From contig CM054059.1 of assembly GCA_028641055.1 (NCBI GenBank), forward strand, positions 108,884,263-108,948,262: 64,000 bases of DNA, written 5' to 3'. A program made the translations under genes and the position numbers. The notes under the pieces were generated by a model. The model had not been told where the DNA came from. It was given only the letters and a program-made list of their open reading frames with translations, and did not search any database. This document shows positions 34,971 through 47,900 of the stretch, in pieces; positions within the stretch are counted from its first letter, which is position 1; every line of letters starts with the position of its first letter. The DNA comes from Alopecurus myosuroides (taxonomy: Eukaryota; Streptophyta; Magnoliopsida; Poales; Poaceae).

Positions 34971-35378
34971 ATGCTTCCGACTTCTTTCCCACCAACATCC
35001 CTGCCATTGGTTCTAGTCCGGCGGTGGTCTTGCTTGTCGGCGGGACTTGTCGTGCCTCGACAAAAGACCAACTCCTTAATGCTATCCTGAGCATGAAAAG
35101 TGCAACGAATGCACGTATAACTTTTAGTCACGTGTTGTGGTAGAAGAACCGTGTGTACACTAGCAGACGCTTTAATCTCTACTACTATAAAACAAGCAAA
35201 TATTTTCTTTACTAAGCGCACCCCACACATGTACACAGAACAATAAAGACTATTTAGCACCACACGATCAGGCCCACCAAATTAAATCTAACCGGCAGCG
35301 TACAAAATAACCCTCACCGAGTGTACCTTTAGCAATTTCTGCGGAAGACGAAACTCTGCTAGCGATTTGCCCCATCGC
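34971..35378. other. Unassigned sequence between J and the hAT element
   Basis: About 400 bp without a supported gene. A Helitron-like start (TCTCTACTACTATAAAAC at 35176) is present, but no matching CTAG end was found, so it may be a fragment. Confidence 0.4.
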
Positions 35379-36073
35379 TAGGGATGGCACCCGCAGGGTA
35401 TGGCTAAGGGTGGAGCCACCCCATACCCTTTACCTGTCTCTCCTAATCTTACCCACTACCCGTACCCATACCCTTGACGGGTATACATTTTTCCCATACC
35501 TGTCACCCGACAGGGTATAAGGGTACCCGCGGGTAAATAATACCCGTGTTTGTAGCATAACACGTTGAGTTCAAATTTGTCATAAATTGCGATGTTTTTA
35601 ACCATTAGCGCATTTAAAATACCAGCACATTGTACAACAGAACTTGCGCATAAACAACATACAGTCAAAAAACAAGCAAACAAAGTCATACACTCTTACA
35701 CTCTAAAGTCACAATTGATACCTATATGTACGCTTGGTGAACAATTTTTTCATGGTCAGGTGGGTTGTTCAACTTAGGTAGGTGCATTAAGGCTAAAATA
35801 TTAGTATGTATTGTTATCTATCATTGTTATTATATTTGTTTTGAAGAAAGTATTGTTGTTATTATATGTGAGATGCTAATTGTCATAAATTAAGATGGGT
35901 ACATGGGTATAAGGGTATGGGTCACACGAACCCATACCCTTACCCGCTCTACCTGATGGGTACGAGATTTTTCCACTTACATACCCATGGGTATTAATTT
36001 TTTCCCATACCCTTCCCCTAATAGGGTTTTTACCCACGGGGTATGCGGGTCATGGGTACCATTGCCATCCCTA
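35379..36073. mobile_element. Non-autonomous hAT element
   Basis: 695 bp bounded by the inverted repeat TAGGGATGGCA and flanked by a perfect 8-bp duplication, CCCATCGC (35371-35378 and 36074-36081), the length expected of hAT transposons. The subterminal parts are full of cccatacc and gggtatggg repeats. It has no transposase frame. Confidence 0.85.
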
Positions 36074-36105
36074 CCCATCGCTAAGCACGTCCACATAGGG
36101 AAACA

Positions 36106-36469
36106 ACCCTGGTTCGCTAGCCGGTCGTATGACGGGAACAACAAAATTATCGGCAATCAATCTCCCCTCCTCTCCACTTCTTCGGTGTCTCCGTTTCCAC
36201 GCCCTGGTTTCAGGTGTCAATTGCCCCATCCTGGGGATCTCTCTCTTCCAATACCTCTCTTCGGCGTCGGCAGCGCAGAGCAACGGGCGCAGAGGGCGAC
36301 GGGGTTGAGCGGCATCGTCAAATTCGGCTGCCGCAGAGGCTTGACGCCCTAAATCACATCCCCGTCCTCACCAGTCAGGTCTGCCTCTGCCCTACGCCGC
36401 CATTTGCTGCCCTCACGCCAAGTGCCGACCGTGTTATTCCCGTCATACGACCGGCCGGCGAACCAGGGT
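36106..36469. mobile_element. Short inverted-repeat element (MITE-like), class unknown
   Basis: 364 bp with about 37-bp inverted ends (ACCCTGGTTCGC..GCCGGTCGTATGACGGGAA), differing at about three sites. No clear TSD was seen. It lies between the hAT and Harbinger elements. Confidence 0.5.
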
Positions 36470-36557
36470 GTCGATGACGGCTGGGTGCCTGGACGCGGAG
36501 GACAAGCAAGGAGCTGACGGCCAACGGCCGTGGCGCGCCCATGGTGCTCACAACTGA

Positions 36558-38605
36558 GAGCATCTCCACCGGCACCCATCAAATTCGTGTCCGGCACCCC
36601 CCAATTGAACCCCCTTTGGGGGGCACCGGACCGGTGTCCGCGTTTTTGGTGGGCGGGTGCCACAGCGGCGCCACCCAACCGGCTACCCCCCAAACGGCAG
36701 CCCTCTTTTTGGTTTTGATCAAACTATTTTGTATTTGATGAAAACAGTAGATAAACTATGTAAATAATAATTGTACAAACACACAAATAGTTTCACAGTT
36801 ATTACAATAATTTAAATATTTCAAATTCTTCAACTTCGTGCGAACAAATCTTCCTAATCGAACTACTCCTTAGCTCTCATAGCCCACAAGTGTGCCACAA
36901 GATCAGCCTGAAGTTTATGGTGAACTCCCTCGTCATGAATTTCCTGATAAACACCAAGAAAATCATCAAACTCAGCAGACACGTCCGGTTGTGGATCCGC
37001 AAGAGGGCCCCAAAAGTCGAATGTGTCATCGAACACCATTCCCATGTCTTGCTCGCTCTCGGTGATCATGTTATGCATGATAATACAAGAGTTCATGACA
37101 TCACACATTTGATCTATCGACCAAGATAGACAAGGATACGTTACCATAGCAAACCGTGCCTGGAGTACACCAAATGTCCTTTCCACGAATGTAGACTAAT
37201 TGGGGTATATGCCATCCGCTAGGTTGTACCCTATGTCATACTCACGTCCATTGATCGAATAGTTGCAGCCTGGAGCATGTCCTTCACCTAGTCTCTGGAA
37301 TATCAGAAAGCGTTGCAACACGTTGAGGTCATTGTGAGAACCGGCCATTCCAAATAATAAATACCAAATCCAAAGATCGTAATCAGCCACAGCCTCAAGC
37401 ACAATAGTGCACTTTCCGTGATGACCACCTTTGTACATCCCTTACCAAGAAAATGGACAATTCTTCCAACTCCAATGCATGCAATCGATGCTTCCAAGCA
37501 TCTCAGGAAATCCTCTCGCTTGTCCTTGTGCCAACAGACGATCCGTGTCTGCTTCATTTGGTGGTCTCTGATGCACGGGACAAAACACTGCAACTACTGC
37601 CTTGCAAAATCGAAATGTGGCTTTAACGGCGGTGGTCTCAGACATACCAAGATAGTCATCCAATGAATCTGCAGGGGCTCCATATGCAAGACATCGTATT
37701 GCAACCGTGCATTTCTGAAGAGATGAAAATCCTAGAAGCCCAGTACAGTCTATTTTCAGGGCAAAGTAGTCTTCATACTCCCGAACACCATGCATAATTC
37801 GCGTAAGGACATCTCTGTTCATCCGAAAACGCTGGCGAAATTCATGAGGTAGGTTGCCGGCGTGTCCGAGAAATAGTCGTCCCACAGGAGTCTTTGGCCA
37901 GTTGCCCTTTGCCGGTTCTTGTTCGCCCGACGCCCTTTCCTTGATACTACATGCTTTGGCTCGGCTGCCTCCACGGCCATCGCCTCTAACAGAGCTGCCA
38001 TGATCATCTCATTCTCCTCGTCGTCTGCAAGGGTGGCCTCCTCTTTCATCAGTTGGCAAAACATGATTTCGTGGTCACTATCCATACTATATTGGACAAA
38101 ACCCAACCATTATCCGTGAGCTATACAAGTTTAACGGCGGTTCATCGACCGGGCAAAAGGCCGAACACCTTACCTGCGGGGTGGAAGCAGCGAGGACAAT
38201 GACGACAATTGAATGACCTGCGGCGGCGCGCAAAAACGACGGGCAATGGCGACGAGGGGCGGCGAATCGACCAACTTCGTACGTGCCCAACTCCCGCATA
38301 CAGTTGGCGACGACAAGGGTGCCGGTGGTGGTGCGAATCGGCGACGAGAGGAAAAGGATGATGCAAATGACTATCGGCCGGGGACGGTTTGTCTGTATGA
38401 CGGGCGAGGGCCGCCTATCGGGTGGGGTGACCGGACAATGTCCGGCGCCTCCAGGCAGGCCCTGCAAGTTTGGTGGGTGGGCTGGGGGGTCCGAACACAA
38501 ATATGACGGGTGGACACCTTTGGGGTGCCGCTGCGGCGGGATTTTTTGGTCCGGACCCTCATTGGGCCTTTGAGGAGCCGTTTGGGGGTGCCGGTGGAGA
38601 TGCTC
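36558..38605 (-). mobile_element. Element D: PIF/Harbinger transposon with a broken transposase
   Basis: 2048 bp with perfect 20-bp inverted ends (GAGCATCTCCACCGGCACCC) and a 3-bp TSD, TGA. It carries one transposase gene on the minus strand. No second Harbinger gene (Myb-like ORF1) is recognisable. The ends share GAGCATCTCC with element E next door. Confidence 0.85.
36863..38106 (-). pseudogene. PIF/Harbinger transposase, inactivated
   Basis: Plant DDE-4-type transposase reading from 38106 to 36863. The N-terminal part (38106 to about 37850) is in another frame than the rest, so there is a frameshift near 37850. The catalytic part follows in a single frame but has two stops, at about 37441 (after NCPFSW) and 37196 (after GIYPN). 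The DDE positions are visible in GSIDCMHW, GSHNDLNVL and VERTFGVLQARF. Both stops could each arise by one base change. The gene is dead as it stands; the structure of the element ends is well preserved. Confidence 0.85.
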
Positions 38606-38934
38606 TGAGGATATGGTCCTGCAGCTGGCTGGGGGAGCCTGGTCGACACACGACTGCCAAGGCGGACTTTGGAGAGGTCGCGAGTTGGTGGTTGTGAGCG
38701 CCTTAGAGCATCTCCAGTCGCGCCCCCCAATATGCGTCCGGATGGGCGCCCGACGAGGCCCTTTGGGGGCTCGTCCGGACGGCACGACGCCGCCGGGGGG
38801 CGCGGCTGCCCACTCGCAGCCCCCAAACCAAAAACCCCAAAGCATTTTTCTCCACGTTTTTTAATTGTTCAAATACAAAAATAAATAAAGTCTTACATAA
38901 TTATGTATTTTTGCCATAATTTAAAGGTTTGGCA

Positions 38935-41900
38935 TTACAGAACCATACGAATTCGTCGCTGGCACGCTCGGCGTTTGTCAATCGACGTTGACGATGTCGT
39001 TGGAGCCGAGGAAGCCGGGGTCAGGGGTATAGCCGTGGAACTCGTATTCCCGGGGACACCTCGTACGCCTCGTTCAGGTCGAGCCCCCGTCCCGGCGTCG
39101 CTGGGTGAGCCACCGCCGAACGTGTGCAGCGCGTTTGGGTCGAAGCCGCCGAAGTTGCCCAGGTAGCCGAACGCGTAGCTGAAAGCGCATGGTGCCCCAT
39201 ATGTGGTTTTGGTAATTAATGACAATCCTTATGGACTAATGTTTGAATTGAGTTATCCTTGTAGATCTTGTCCATAGGAAATAATGGAGTTCATGTGTTG
39301 AACTCTATTAGCTTCCTTGATGGCAATTATTATATTCAAGGATTTATATGAAGAATGGTCATGGTTTGAGTTGAGCTTATTACTAGTGTGTCTTGAAGAA
39401 AAGGATTAGGTGATGTTTCAATATCATCTTCAAGACATCATCATTTGAATTGAGAAGCAAAGATACAAGGTTGATCAAACAAGTGATCAACACACAAAGC
39501 TACAAGATAGCTTTGCTTTGTCAATATAGCTTTGTGAACTAACCCATGATATGTGTGTGTGTGTGTCATCTCTATGTGTGGTTAGGTATCTTTCCATGAG
39601 CATGAACCAAAAGGAAGATTTCATATAGCCCATGGTCTATGTCGTCGTCAAGCGGTGGCCGTCACCTATCTTGACGTGGAACCTCAAGTGAAGATTTTAG
39701 AAGAAATCCTATGCTTGATGCTTTCCACCCTTTTGGAGATTGTGGCCTTGTGAAGATTTTCCGACAAGAGTCTCTCCCATAATGGTGTATGGGGGGCTAG
39801 TCTCTCCCATAATGGTGTATGGGAGAGCAACTTGCAAGGCTTCATCAAGCGGAGCTTGTGCTAGCAAGCACGATCAAGAAAGAAGATCCAACTTGAGAGA
39901 GTCAAGATCGTCATCATCTAGCTCAAGTGGAATGCTCAAGGCAAAGGTATAATCTTGATAGGTTTTCTATTTTACCGGTCTCGTCTCTTTGGGAGACCGG
40001 GTTATAGGATAGATAGTCGTACTATCAAGAGGGGCTCTCAAGTGAGTAACGTGATCGAATTGTTGTGGAGAGCTCAAACCTTTGCATACTTTCATATCAC
40101 CTTTCTTGGTTCTTATTTGTCTTTTATCTCCTTGGGTTTTTGGTGCTTGTCGTGATCTTCATGGCAAGCCAAAGTTTATCGAAAACGGTTTTGGTAAGAA
40201 AAACTTTTGCGTTTTCGGTGGTGAAAATATCCAGTTCAGCTTTGAGAATGCTTCCACACCATCCATGTGTGGTAACTTATCCATTCCTTTTTTTATATAT
40301 TCCTTATTGTTACCTTTCCAACCCATTTGGATTCACCTATTTCGGAGTTCATTCGTAAAAGTTATGTGTGTTTTCGTGTTGGAGGTTTTACCGGGTGTGC
40401 CTATTTGAGAGGTCTAAACCTTTGCCCATTTGGTTTTATCTTCCTTTGCTGGACAATGATGTTTCTATACATATTGTTGTATTTCTCGTCGTTGCGATTT
40501 CAACAAGCCCAAGAACATCGGAAACGGAGTCCATATCCAAAAGTTATAGCATTTCTCGTATCGGTGTTCAGTCATTCTAGTGCAATCCGGAATTATTCTG
40601 ACTTGGCCGCGAATCTCTCTGTTGCAATCCGGAATTATTCCGGATCCAGCCCGGAATGGATCTGGAATGGACGAAAATAGTGCCAAACGGCTAGTTTTTT
40701 AGCACCTATTTAAGGGGCTTTCTTCCCCAAAGTTCCCAAGTCTTTCCCATCCCGTTTTTGCTCTTTCTCTCCACCATTGTTGACTTTGGAAAGCTTGCTC
40801 CTCTCTCAATCCCTCCAATGATTCTTGCATATCTTTGAGAGAGAAGTTAGAGGAGATCTAGATCTACATTTCCACCAATCCATTCTTCTTCTTAGTGAGG
40901 GAAACCTTGTAGATCTTGATCTTGGAGTTCTTGGTGTTTCTCCATTGTTCTTTCTCTCTTATTCCCCCATAAGCATTTGTTGCTTTGTTGGAATTTGAGA
41001 GTGGAGGATTTGAGCACTTTTGCTCTTGCCATTTGCATCGGTTTGGTCTCTCCACGAGGATTCGTGAAAATGAAAGATTTTGAGCTTGTTACTCTTGGGT
41101 CTTGGACCCTAGACGACTTGTGGTGTTCTTGAGAGACTCCAATTGAGTTGTGGATGTGTGCCCCAAGATTGTGGTGACACCGAGAGCCTCCAATTAAGTT
41201 GTGGATGCGTGCCTCGGGTTTGAAGGTTGCCAATAGTGGAAGGTGAACTAGGCCTCTGTGGCACGGTTCATCGGAGAATAGGGTGAGGCCTTTGTGGCGT
41301 TGAGTAGGCCTTTTTGGCGAGCTCACACCCCTCCAACGAGACGTACTCCCCTTGTGGGCGGAACTCGGGAATACATCATCGTCTCCGTGTGCCTCGGTTA
41401 TTTCTATACCCGAGCTTTTTACTTATGCAATTTACATTGTGATAGCCTTCGAGCTTGAAGTTATATATCTTGCTATCACCTTGTTACTTGTCTTGCTTAG
41501 TATAAGTTGTTGGTGCACCTAGTTGACCCTAGAATATTTAGGTTGTGTGCTTGTTATTTTAAACACCTAGTTTATTTCCGCATTTAGGAAGCCTTAACCA
41601 GAAAAGTTTTAATCGCCTATTCACCCCCCCTCTAGGCGACATCATGGTCCGTTCAATTGGTATCAGAGCCTCGTCTCTCTTTATTAGGCTTTACATCCTA
41701 GAGAGTACGATGTCGTTTAGAGAAGTAGAGCACGATCCCTCTTTTATATTCTATGGTAGAAATTATGATGTTTGGAAATTCGCTTTCTTAATTTTCTTAC
41801 GGACATGGGACCAAAGCATGTTAAGAGAATTGTTGATATGGATTTTCCTCCTCCAAAGGATTCTCAAGATTTATCTTTAGAGGATGAGGAAAACCCTTAT

Positions 41901-44900
41901 CTCGATACTCTTATATCTAATGGTCTCTTGTGCGTTTTGAGCGATGTAGTTATTGAGTCAATCGTGCCTTTTCGGAACGCTCATGAGCTATGGACAAAAC
42001 TTCAAGATATATATGATGTGTCCAACATTATTGAGGATGATTGTTCTCCATCCACTTTCGGCCGTGATGAGTTCACATCTTTCTCCACTCCACCAAGATG
42101 TGATTTTTCACAACGTAACGATATGGTGAGTGGTGATAGAAATTGCATTGTGGATAGTGAATTTTCTATTGACTATACTTCATCTCTATCCCATTGCAAT
42201 GATCTATCTTTGGACTTAATATCTTCTAGAACTCAAAGCTCCATACATGCTAGTCTTGATAGTCCTTGCATATCATGTAATAGTTGTTTAACTAAATCTC
42301 ATGATGATATGCTTCCTATGTCTTGTTTTCATGAAAACAACGCTTCCATTTCCTCTAGTTCTTGTGTGGCTAACAATGTAGAGGAACCCCACATGTTGGT
42401 AGAACAAGACATGGACCTTATTGGTTCTTCAAGTCAATCTTCATCTTCATTATCCATTTATCATATGTGCCTTATGGCTAAGGATTCAAAGATATCTCCA
42501 CCTTTGGAACCCACTACATCTTGTGATGATGAGGGTGAGGATTTATTTTATGGAGAGTATGAGGATGAGGTCTCTTTAATGGAGAAGGGTGAGTTGGTTC
42601 TTCTTGATATCCCTAAAGGTAGTAAAGCTATCACTCCTTTGGGTGAAATTTTTGGCATTTGCTATTTATAGCTCTAAAATCATTGAGAAGAAAGGTGAGA
42701 TTGAAAGAAGTGATGCCAATGAGAAGGCATCCCTCACTATGTCTCTTGAGGAAGAGTATGAGCTCCGAGTTACTCTTGAGGAGAAACTTGAATCTATTGA
42801 GGAGCTCTATAATGAACAAATAGCCTATCTCACTAAAGCACGTGACCATACTAATGCTAAATATAAAGTGCTTAAAAAGGAAAAGGTTGAATTGGTAGTT
42901 GGCAATGATAATCTTATTGAGGAAAACTCTAGGTTGAATAATGAGCTTGCCAAGTTGTCTTCTTCTATTTCTAATGATGCTTGTGCTACTAACTCCACAT
43001 CTTGTGAAGCATCTATTTTGAAGGAGAATGTTGAGCTAAGGGCTCAACTCGAGTTAATAACTAGAAAGTGTGGGAAATTGGAAGAAAGTCATGAAAAGCT
43101 ATCTAGATCTCATGAGGATCTTCTAGTATCCCATACCAAGCTAAAATTAGCTCTTGAGGCTATCACTACAAAGGTAGCATCCTGTGATCCCCATGTGGTT
43201 ACTAGCACAATATCTTCCAGTAATGCTATATTGACTTGTGCTTGTATTAGTAATTCATCCTCCCATAATATTTCTACATCTTGTGATGAATTTCTTTCCT
43301 TGCCTTATTGCTCTAACAATGAAGCATCTACTTCCTCTAGCTCTTGTGTTGATTGTAACCATGTAGAGGAAATTAAAGAGCTCAAGGCCCAAGTCACTTC
43401 TTTAAAGAAAGACTTGGAAAAGAGTCATGAAGGGAGTTCCACCCTTGAGAAGATGTTGAGAGTGCGAAAACTTCCAAATGACAAGAGTGGAATTGGATTC
43501 AACTCCAATATCAAGAACAAGTCCATGGTTGACAAGAATAAGGGCCAAGAACAAGGCAAAGATCCGGCCAAGATTATTTGCTTCAAGTGCAAGATTGAAG
43601 GGCATCATGTTAGATCTTTCCCTTTGAAGAAGAAGTCTCTAAGTGAGAAGCAACTAGGAAAGCGGCCTCTTGTTCAGTCTCATGCTCAACCACGAGTTGA
43701 ACAACGACCACCTCCTAAGAAGACTCAAGCCAATGCTACTCAAGTTGAGGATCCTATTAAGAAGAAAGATAAGAGTCGATGTTGCTACCTTTGTCGTGAG
43801 AAGGGACACTGATGGAGGGATAATAACCCGGTAGGCTAACTCCCAGGTGTAATCCGGCCCAAAGGACGCTGCGCAGGATCCGGCTAAGGATAAAGAAACT
43901 TTCGGAAGGCCCAAGTTTATAGGCCTAGTAACCCGGATTGTGGGTTACGGTGAAGGAAGGTTAGGGTTTGTATGCCGTGTCCGGGTAGGATCCAGGGCGC
44001 GTCTTGGAGGACAAGCCGGGGGGTACGGGTGCTTTATAGACCGACCCCTAGGATTAGTTGAGAGAGATCCAAGAACCCTAGTAGTACCGCTTGATATCGA
44101 GCATCCAGTGTATACAAGAGATCGAGTTAATATATTGAGATCGGAGACTCGGTGACTTGATTGCCGGCTACCAGATCGAGTTTCATCATGTTTTCCTCTG
44201 AGCTAAACCCTCTCCCAAACGCATGTGTCGTCTTGCCCCAAGATCAGTTACCCCCGGTAACGTCTGCCGTGATTATCCCACGACAGTTGGCGCCCAACGT
44301 GGTGCCTGCGTCCAAAGGTGTTTACATCACGGGAGAAGCTCGGAAGAACATGGAGAATCTTGTCGTCGGCGATATCTACATCGACCACAAAGGAGAAAAG
44401 ACGGTGGATGATTCCGGCTGGGGGCCAGAGTCGGATCACCTCGAATCCGGATCCGTCGTGACAATCGGCCGGATCAGCGTCTTCATTGGTATGGTATGTA
44501 CTTCCAGTTCGATCCCTGACAATTTTGGATCTGATTCTGTGTCAGGAGAGGCCACTTCTATCCAATCAGATGATGAAGAATCAATTGGAACGACATATCC
44601 GGCGGAAGAACCCATCGCGAAGTGGGAACAGCCGGAGGAACCGGCATGGACCCCGCGCGACCGGGTCGAAAGAGAGGATGATACCGAGTCTATCCTGGAT
44701 CTGCTGGAAAACCGATATGAGGAGAATAACAGCGAAGGGGAACAGCATGAATTCGCGCCAAGCATCATACGCCGAGTCGCGGTTTATACGGCTCCCGCGA
44801 CCAATCTCAACCAAGAGGCCGTAACCGCGGCCGCGGCCGGGTCAGCACAAGCCTTAGCCCGGCAGCAGGGGCCGGCTAACGGAAACACGATTTTGGCCCA

Positions 44901-47900
44901 GGTTGATGGAGAGTCGGCATCGGTTACCAGTCAAGCGCCGGAAAACGAGCTACACGCAAACACGTTCGTATTCCTAGCCAACCGGACACCTGGAGCGGGT
45001 CCTTCCAATCCACAACACCCGGCCTTGTTCGACAACAATCTGATCCTAGATCCGACGGTTCTTGCCACCGTTATCACTCCGGAGAACGCGGCGGAACGAG
45101 TTAGGGATTTGGACGTATCCCGTCGTGCATTGGAGCAGCAGAGAAGGCAAGTAGAAGCAGAAAGGCAAGGGATGGTCACACGGCAACGTGAGCTGGATGC
45201 ATTGGAAACTCGGCTCCGAGAGGAAACGACTAGAATACATCAAAGGCATCAAACTAGATTACCAGCATTGGGAGGAGTCATAAACCCGGCCGCACTATTT
45301 ATCACGCCTCAGGATCAGCCGATTCCAGCGGCAAATCAAGGAACCGCCCCTCAGCCGACAACCGGAGGAGCACAACCAGTAGATACGCAGGCCGGGTTAC
45401 TTGCACCACAGACTGGAGTCACTGCAGGCAATACCGTACAACCGCCACCACCACCATCGCGTTTTCGCCAGCAGGTCATTACAACAATCCCATGGACAAC
45501 GTGTACGCGGCAACGCTTGCACTAAATCAAATCCCCGTGAGAGAGTCACCCCACGCAGAGGAGACCCGGCGGGCGATAGATATGCTGCGCACCGCGGTAG
45601 CGCAACAGGTTAATTACCCGGATCACAGAAGTGGAATGCATGGGACGCCGTATGTCAGCCAACAACAAGGTAACGCTGGAAACATCCAAACAAGTTCGGC
45701 ACGGCGGAGGGAAGAGCAGCAGCAAATGCCGCCTCCTCCGCACATCCAGGCAGTACCAGCAGTATCAGCAACACAGGCCATCGTGGATAGTTCCAGGGCC
45801 AGGAGAGCCGTGGCCGGGTCTGCGGCACATGGGCCACCAGCGGTACCGCACCCAGCTGTACCCCCTGCAGGATCACATGTTTCCCGAGTAAGACCAGCTT
45901 CAACCATTCTTGCAGGGCCTAAGTGTCTTTCGGATAGCATCAGAGCTGAACCTTACCCGGAAAAGTTCAAAGAACCGGGTAAAGTGGTAAATTATGAGCC
46001 CACTATGGACCCGGAAACATGGTTGAGCAGCTATGAGATGGCCATGTCGATTCGCAATGCGTCCGAGAATCTTCAAGCCAAGTTCATGTATCTAATGATG
46101 TCAGAAGGAGCAGCAAAGTTATGGTTCGCCAATCTACCGGAAGGATCTATTAAGTCATGGGAAGAGTTGAAAACTGCATTTATCAAGCACTTTCACGGGA
46201 CGTGTAGAAAGTTATTCACTATTGACGACTTAGAGCGATGTGTTCAGAAGAAGGGAGAATCGGCGCGCAGCTGGTTGCGCCGGGTTATGGAAATTCTCCA
46301 TTCATCTACGGATATTCAGCCCAAGGATGCACTGCAAGCTATGGCAAAGACCTGCAAGTACACACCCTTAGTACAAAAATTAACTTGCATGAAATCTAGT
46401 CGGAATGCTTCGGAGGTCACAATGGGAGAGTTGATGGATGCGTGCAACAAACATGCCGCAACGGACACTACGGAAGAGGAAACTGATGATAAAAAAGCAA
46501 AAGCAAACACAAGTAGTAATGGAAGAACTGGCAACGGATCAGCACCGGGTAACAACAGCCAGAACAAGCGTCCGTTTGAAGGAGGCTCTGAGTTTGTCGC
46601 CAATACTGAAGCTGGATCTTCCAGACCTAGGGCAGAAGGAAATTTCAATGCTGGAAATCACAATGGAGGAAACTATCAAGGGCCACCAAGGCCGGGTAAT
46701 AATTGGGACATATTCAGAATGGCATGCCCGAAGCACAGCAGGAACGGTAGGCCAGCTAACCACTCCTTGGAGCAGTGCGCCGACCTACAGAGATGGAAAA
46801 ATGAGGAAGTGAACAGAGCCATGCGAGGTGCAGGACGGGGAGGAGGACCGGGTCTAGGAGGAAACCCGGGCAACGGTCCACCCCCAGCCGGTAACCCGGC
46901 AGCTGGAAATCAAGGTAATAACCAAGGGGGAGCAGGAGGTTTCCAGGCTAACCCCAAACAGTTGGGTCAATATCACGTGCATACCACAGGAGGATCTAAC
47001 AAGGACAAAAAGATACTGAAGCAAGCGGTCAATTCAGTTTCTTCGGCTGTCCCGAGATACCTGAGATGGTCAGAACAGGATGTAACATGGAGCAGAAGGG
47101 ACCACCCGGAAAGAGTAGAACACCCGGCAGTCTTGGCATTAGTAGTCGCACCGCAGGTAAATGGGTATGAACTGAAAAAGGTTTTGATGGATGGTGGAAG
47201 TAGCATCAATATACTGTATTGGGAAACCTTCTTACGCATGGGCCTCAAGGAGTCTCAGCTACAGAAAAGCTCAACAATTTTTCATGGGATAGTGCCGGGT
47301 CATTCAGCGTGTCCCGAGGGAAAAATCGCATTGGAGGTAGCTTTTGGGGAGTCAAAGGATAACTATCGAGTTGAGTGGCTCACTTTTGAGGTGGTCAAAT
47401 TACGCAGTCCTTATCACGCGTTATTCGGAAGGCCGGCTTATGCCAAATTCATGGCTAGGCCGTGTTACGTATATCTACAGCTAAAAATCCCGGGTCCCAA
47501 GAAGACCATTACCATACATGGAAATCGAGACATAGCAGCTGAATGCGATGAAGGAGACGCAGCAATGGCCGAGCAAGCCTGTAGAAAAGAGGAACTCAAG
47601 CATTACCGGTCTCAAGCAGACCCGGAGGATAGAACCACGTCAAAAAGGCCGAGTACTGAAGACGAAAGAGCAAAGTCCAAGGAAGCACAAGATGCTAAGA
47701 TGGTGGCTTTTATCAAGGATGATTCCCCCAAACAACCTGCCATAGGAGAAGAAATCGCACGGCCGCTCACAACCAGCCGCGCTATGGAGACACCTCACCC
47801 GGGTTGGCTAGTAAATCCGGCACTCATCATGAAAAAGTCCAGCAAATGGAGAATGTGTATCGGTCACGTCAGCCCGGGACCGGTTCCCAAGAAGAACTAA

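Noticed and set aside
35176..35378. A third Helitron starting at 35176
   Set aside because: Only the start motif fits; no hairpin and CTAG end were found before the hAT element.
39548..39568. TG microsatellite
   Set aside because: Only about eight TG units inside an LTR; not informative.
44161..44187. TTG start for the sense frame of B
   Set aside because: A plant mRNA would use ATG; ATG 44188 matches the start in A.
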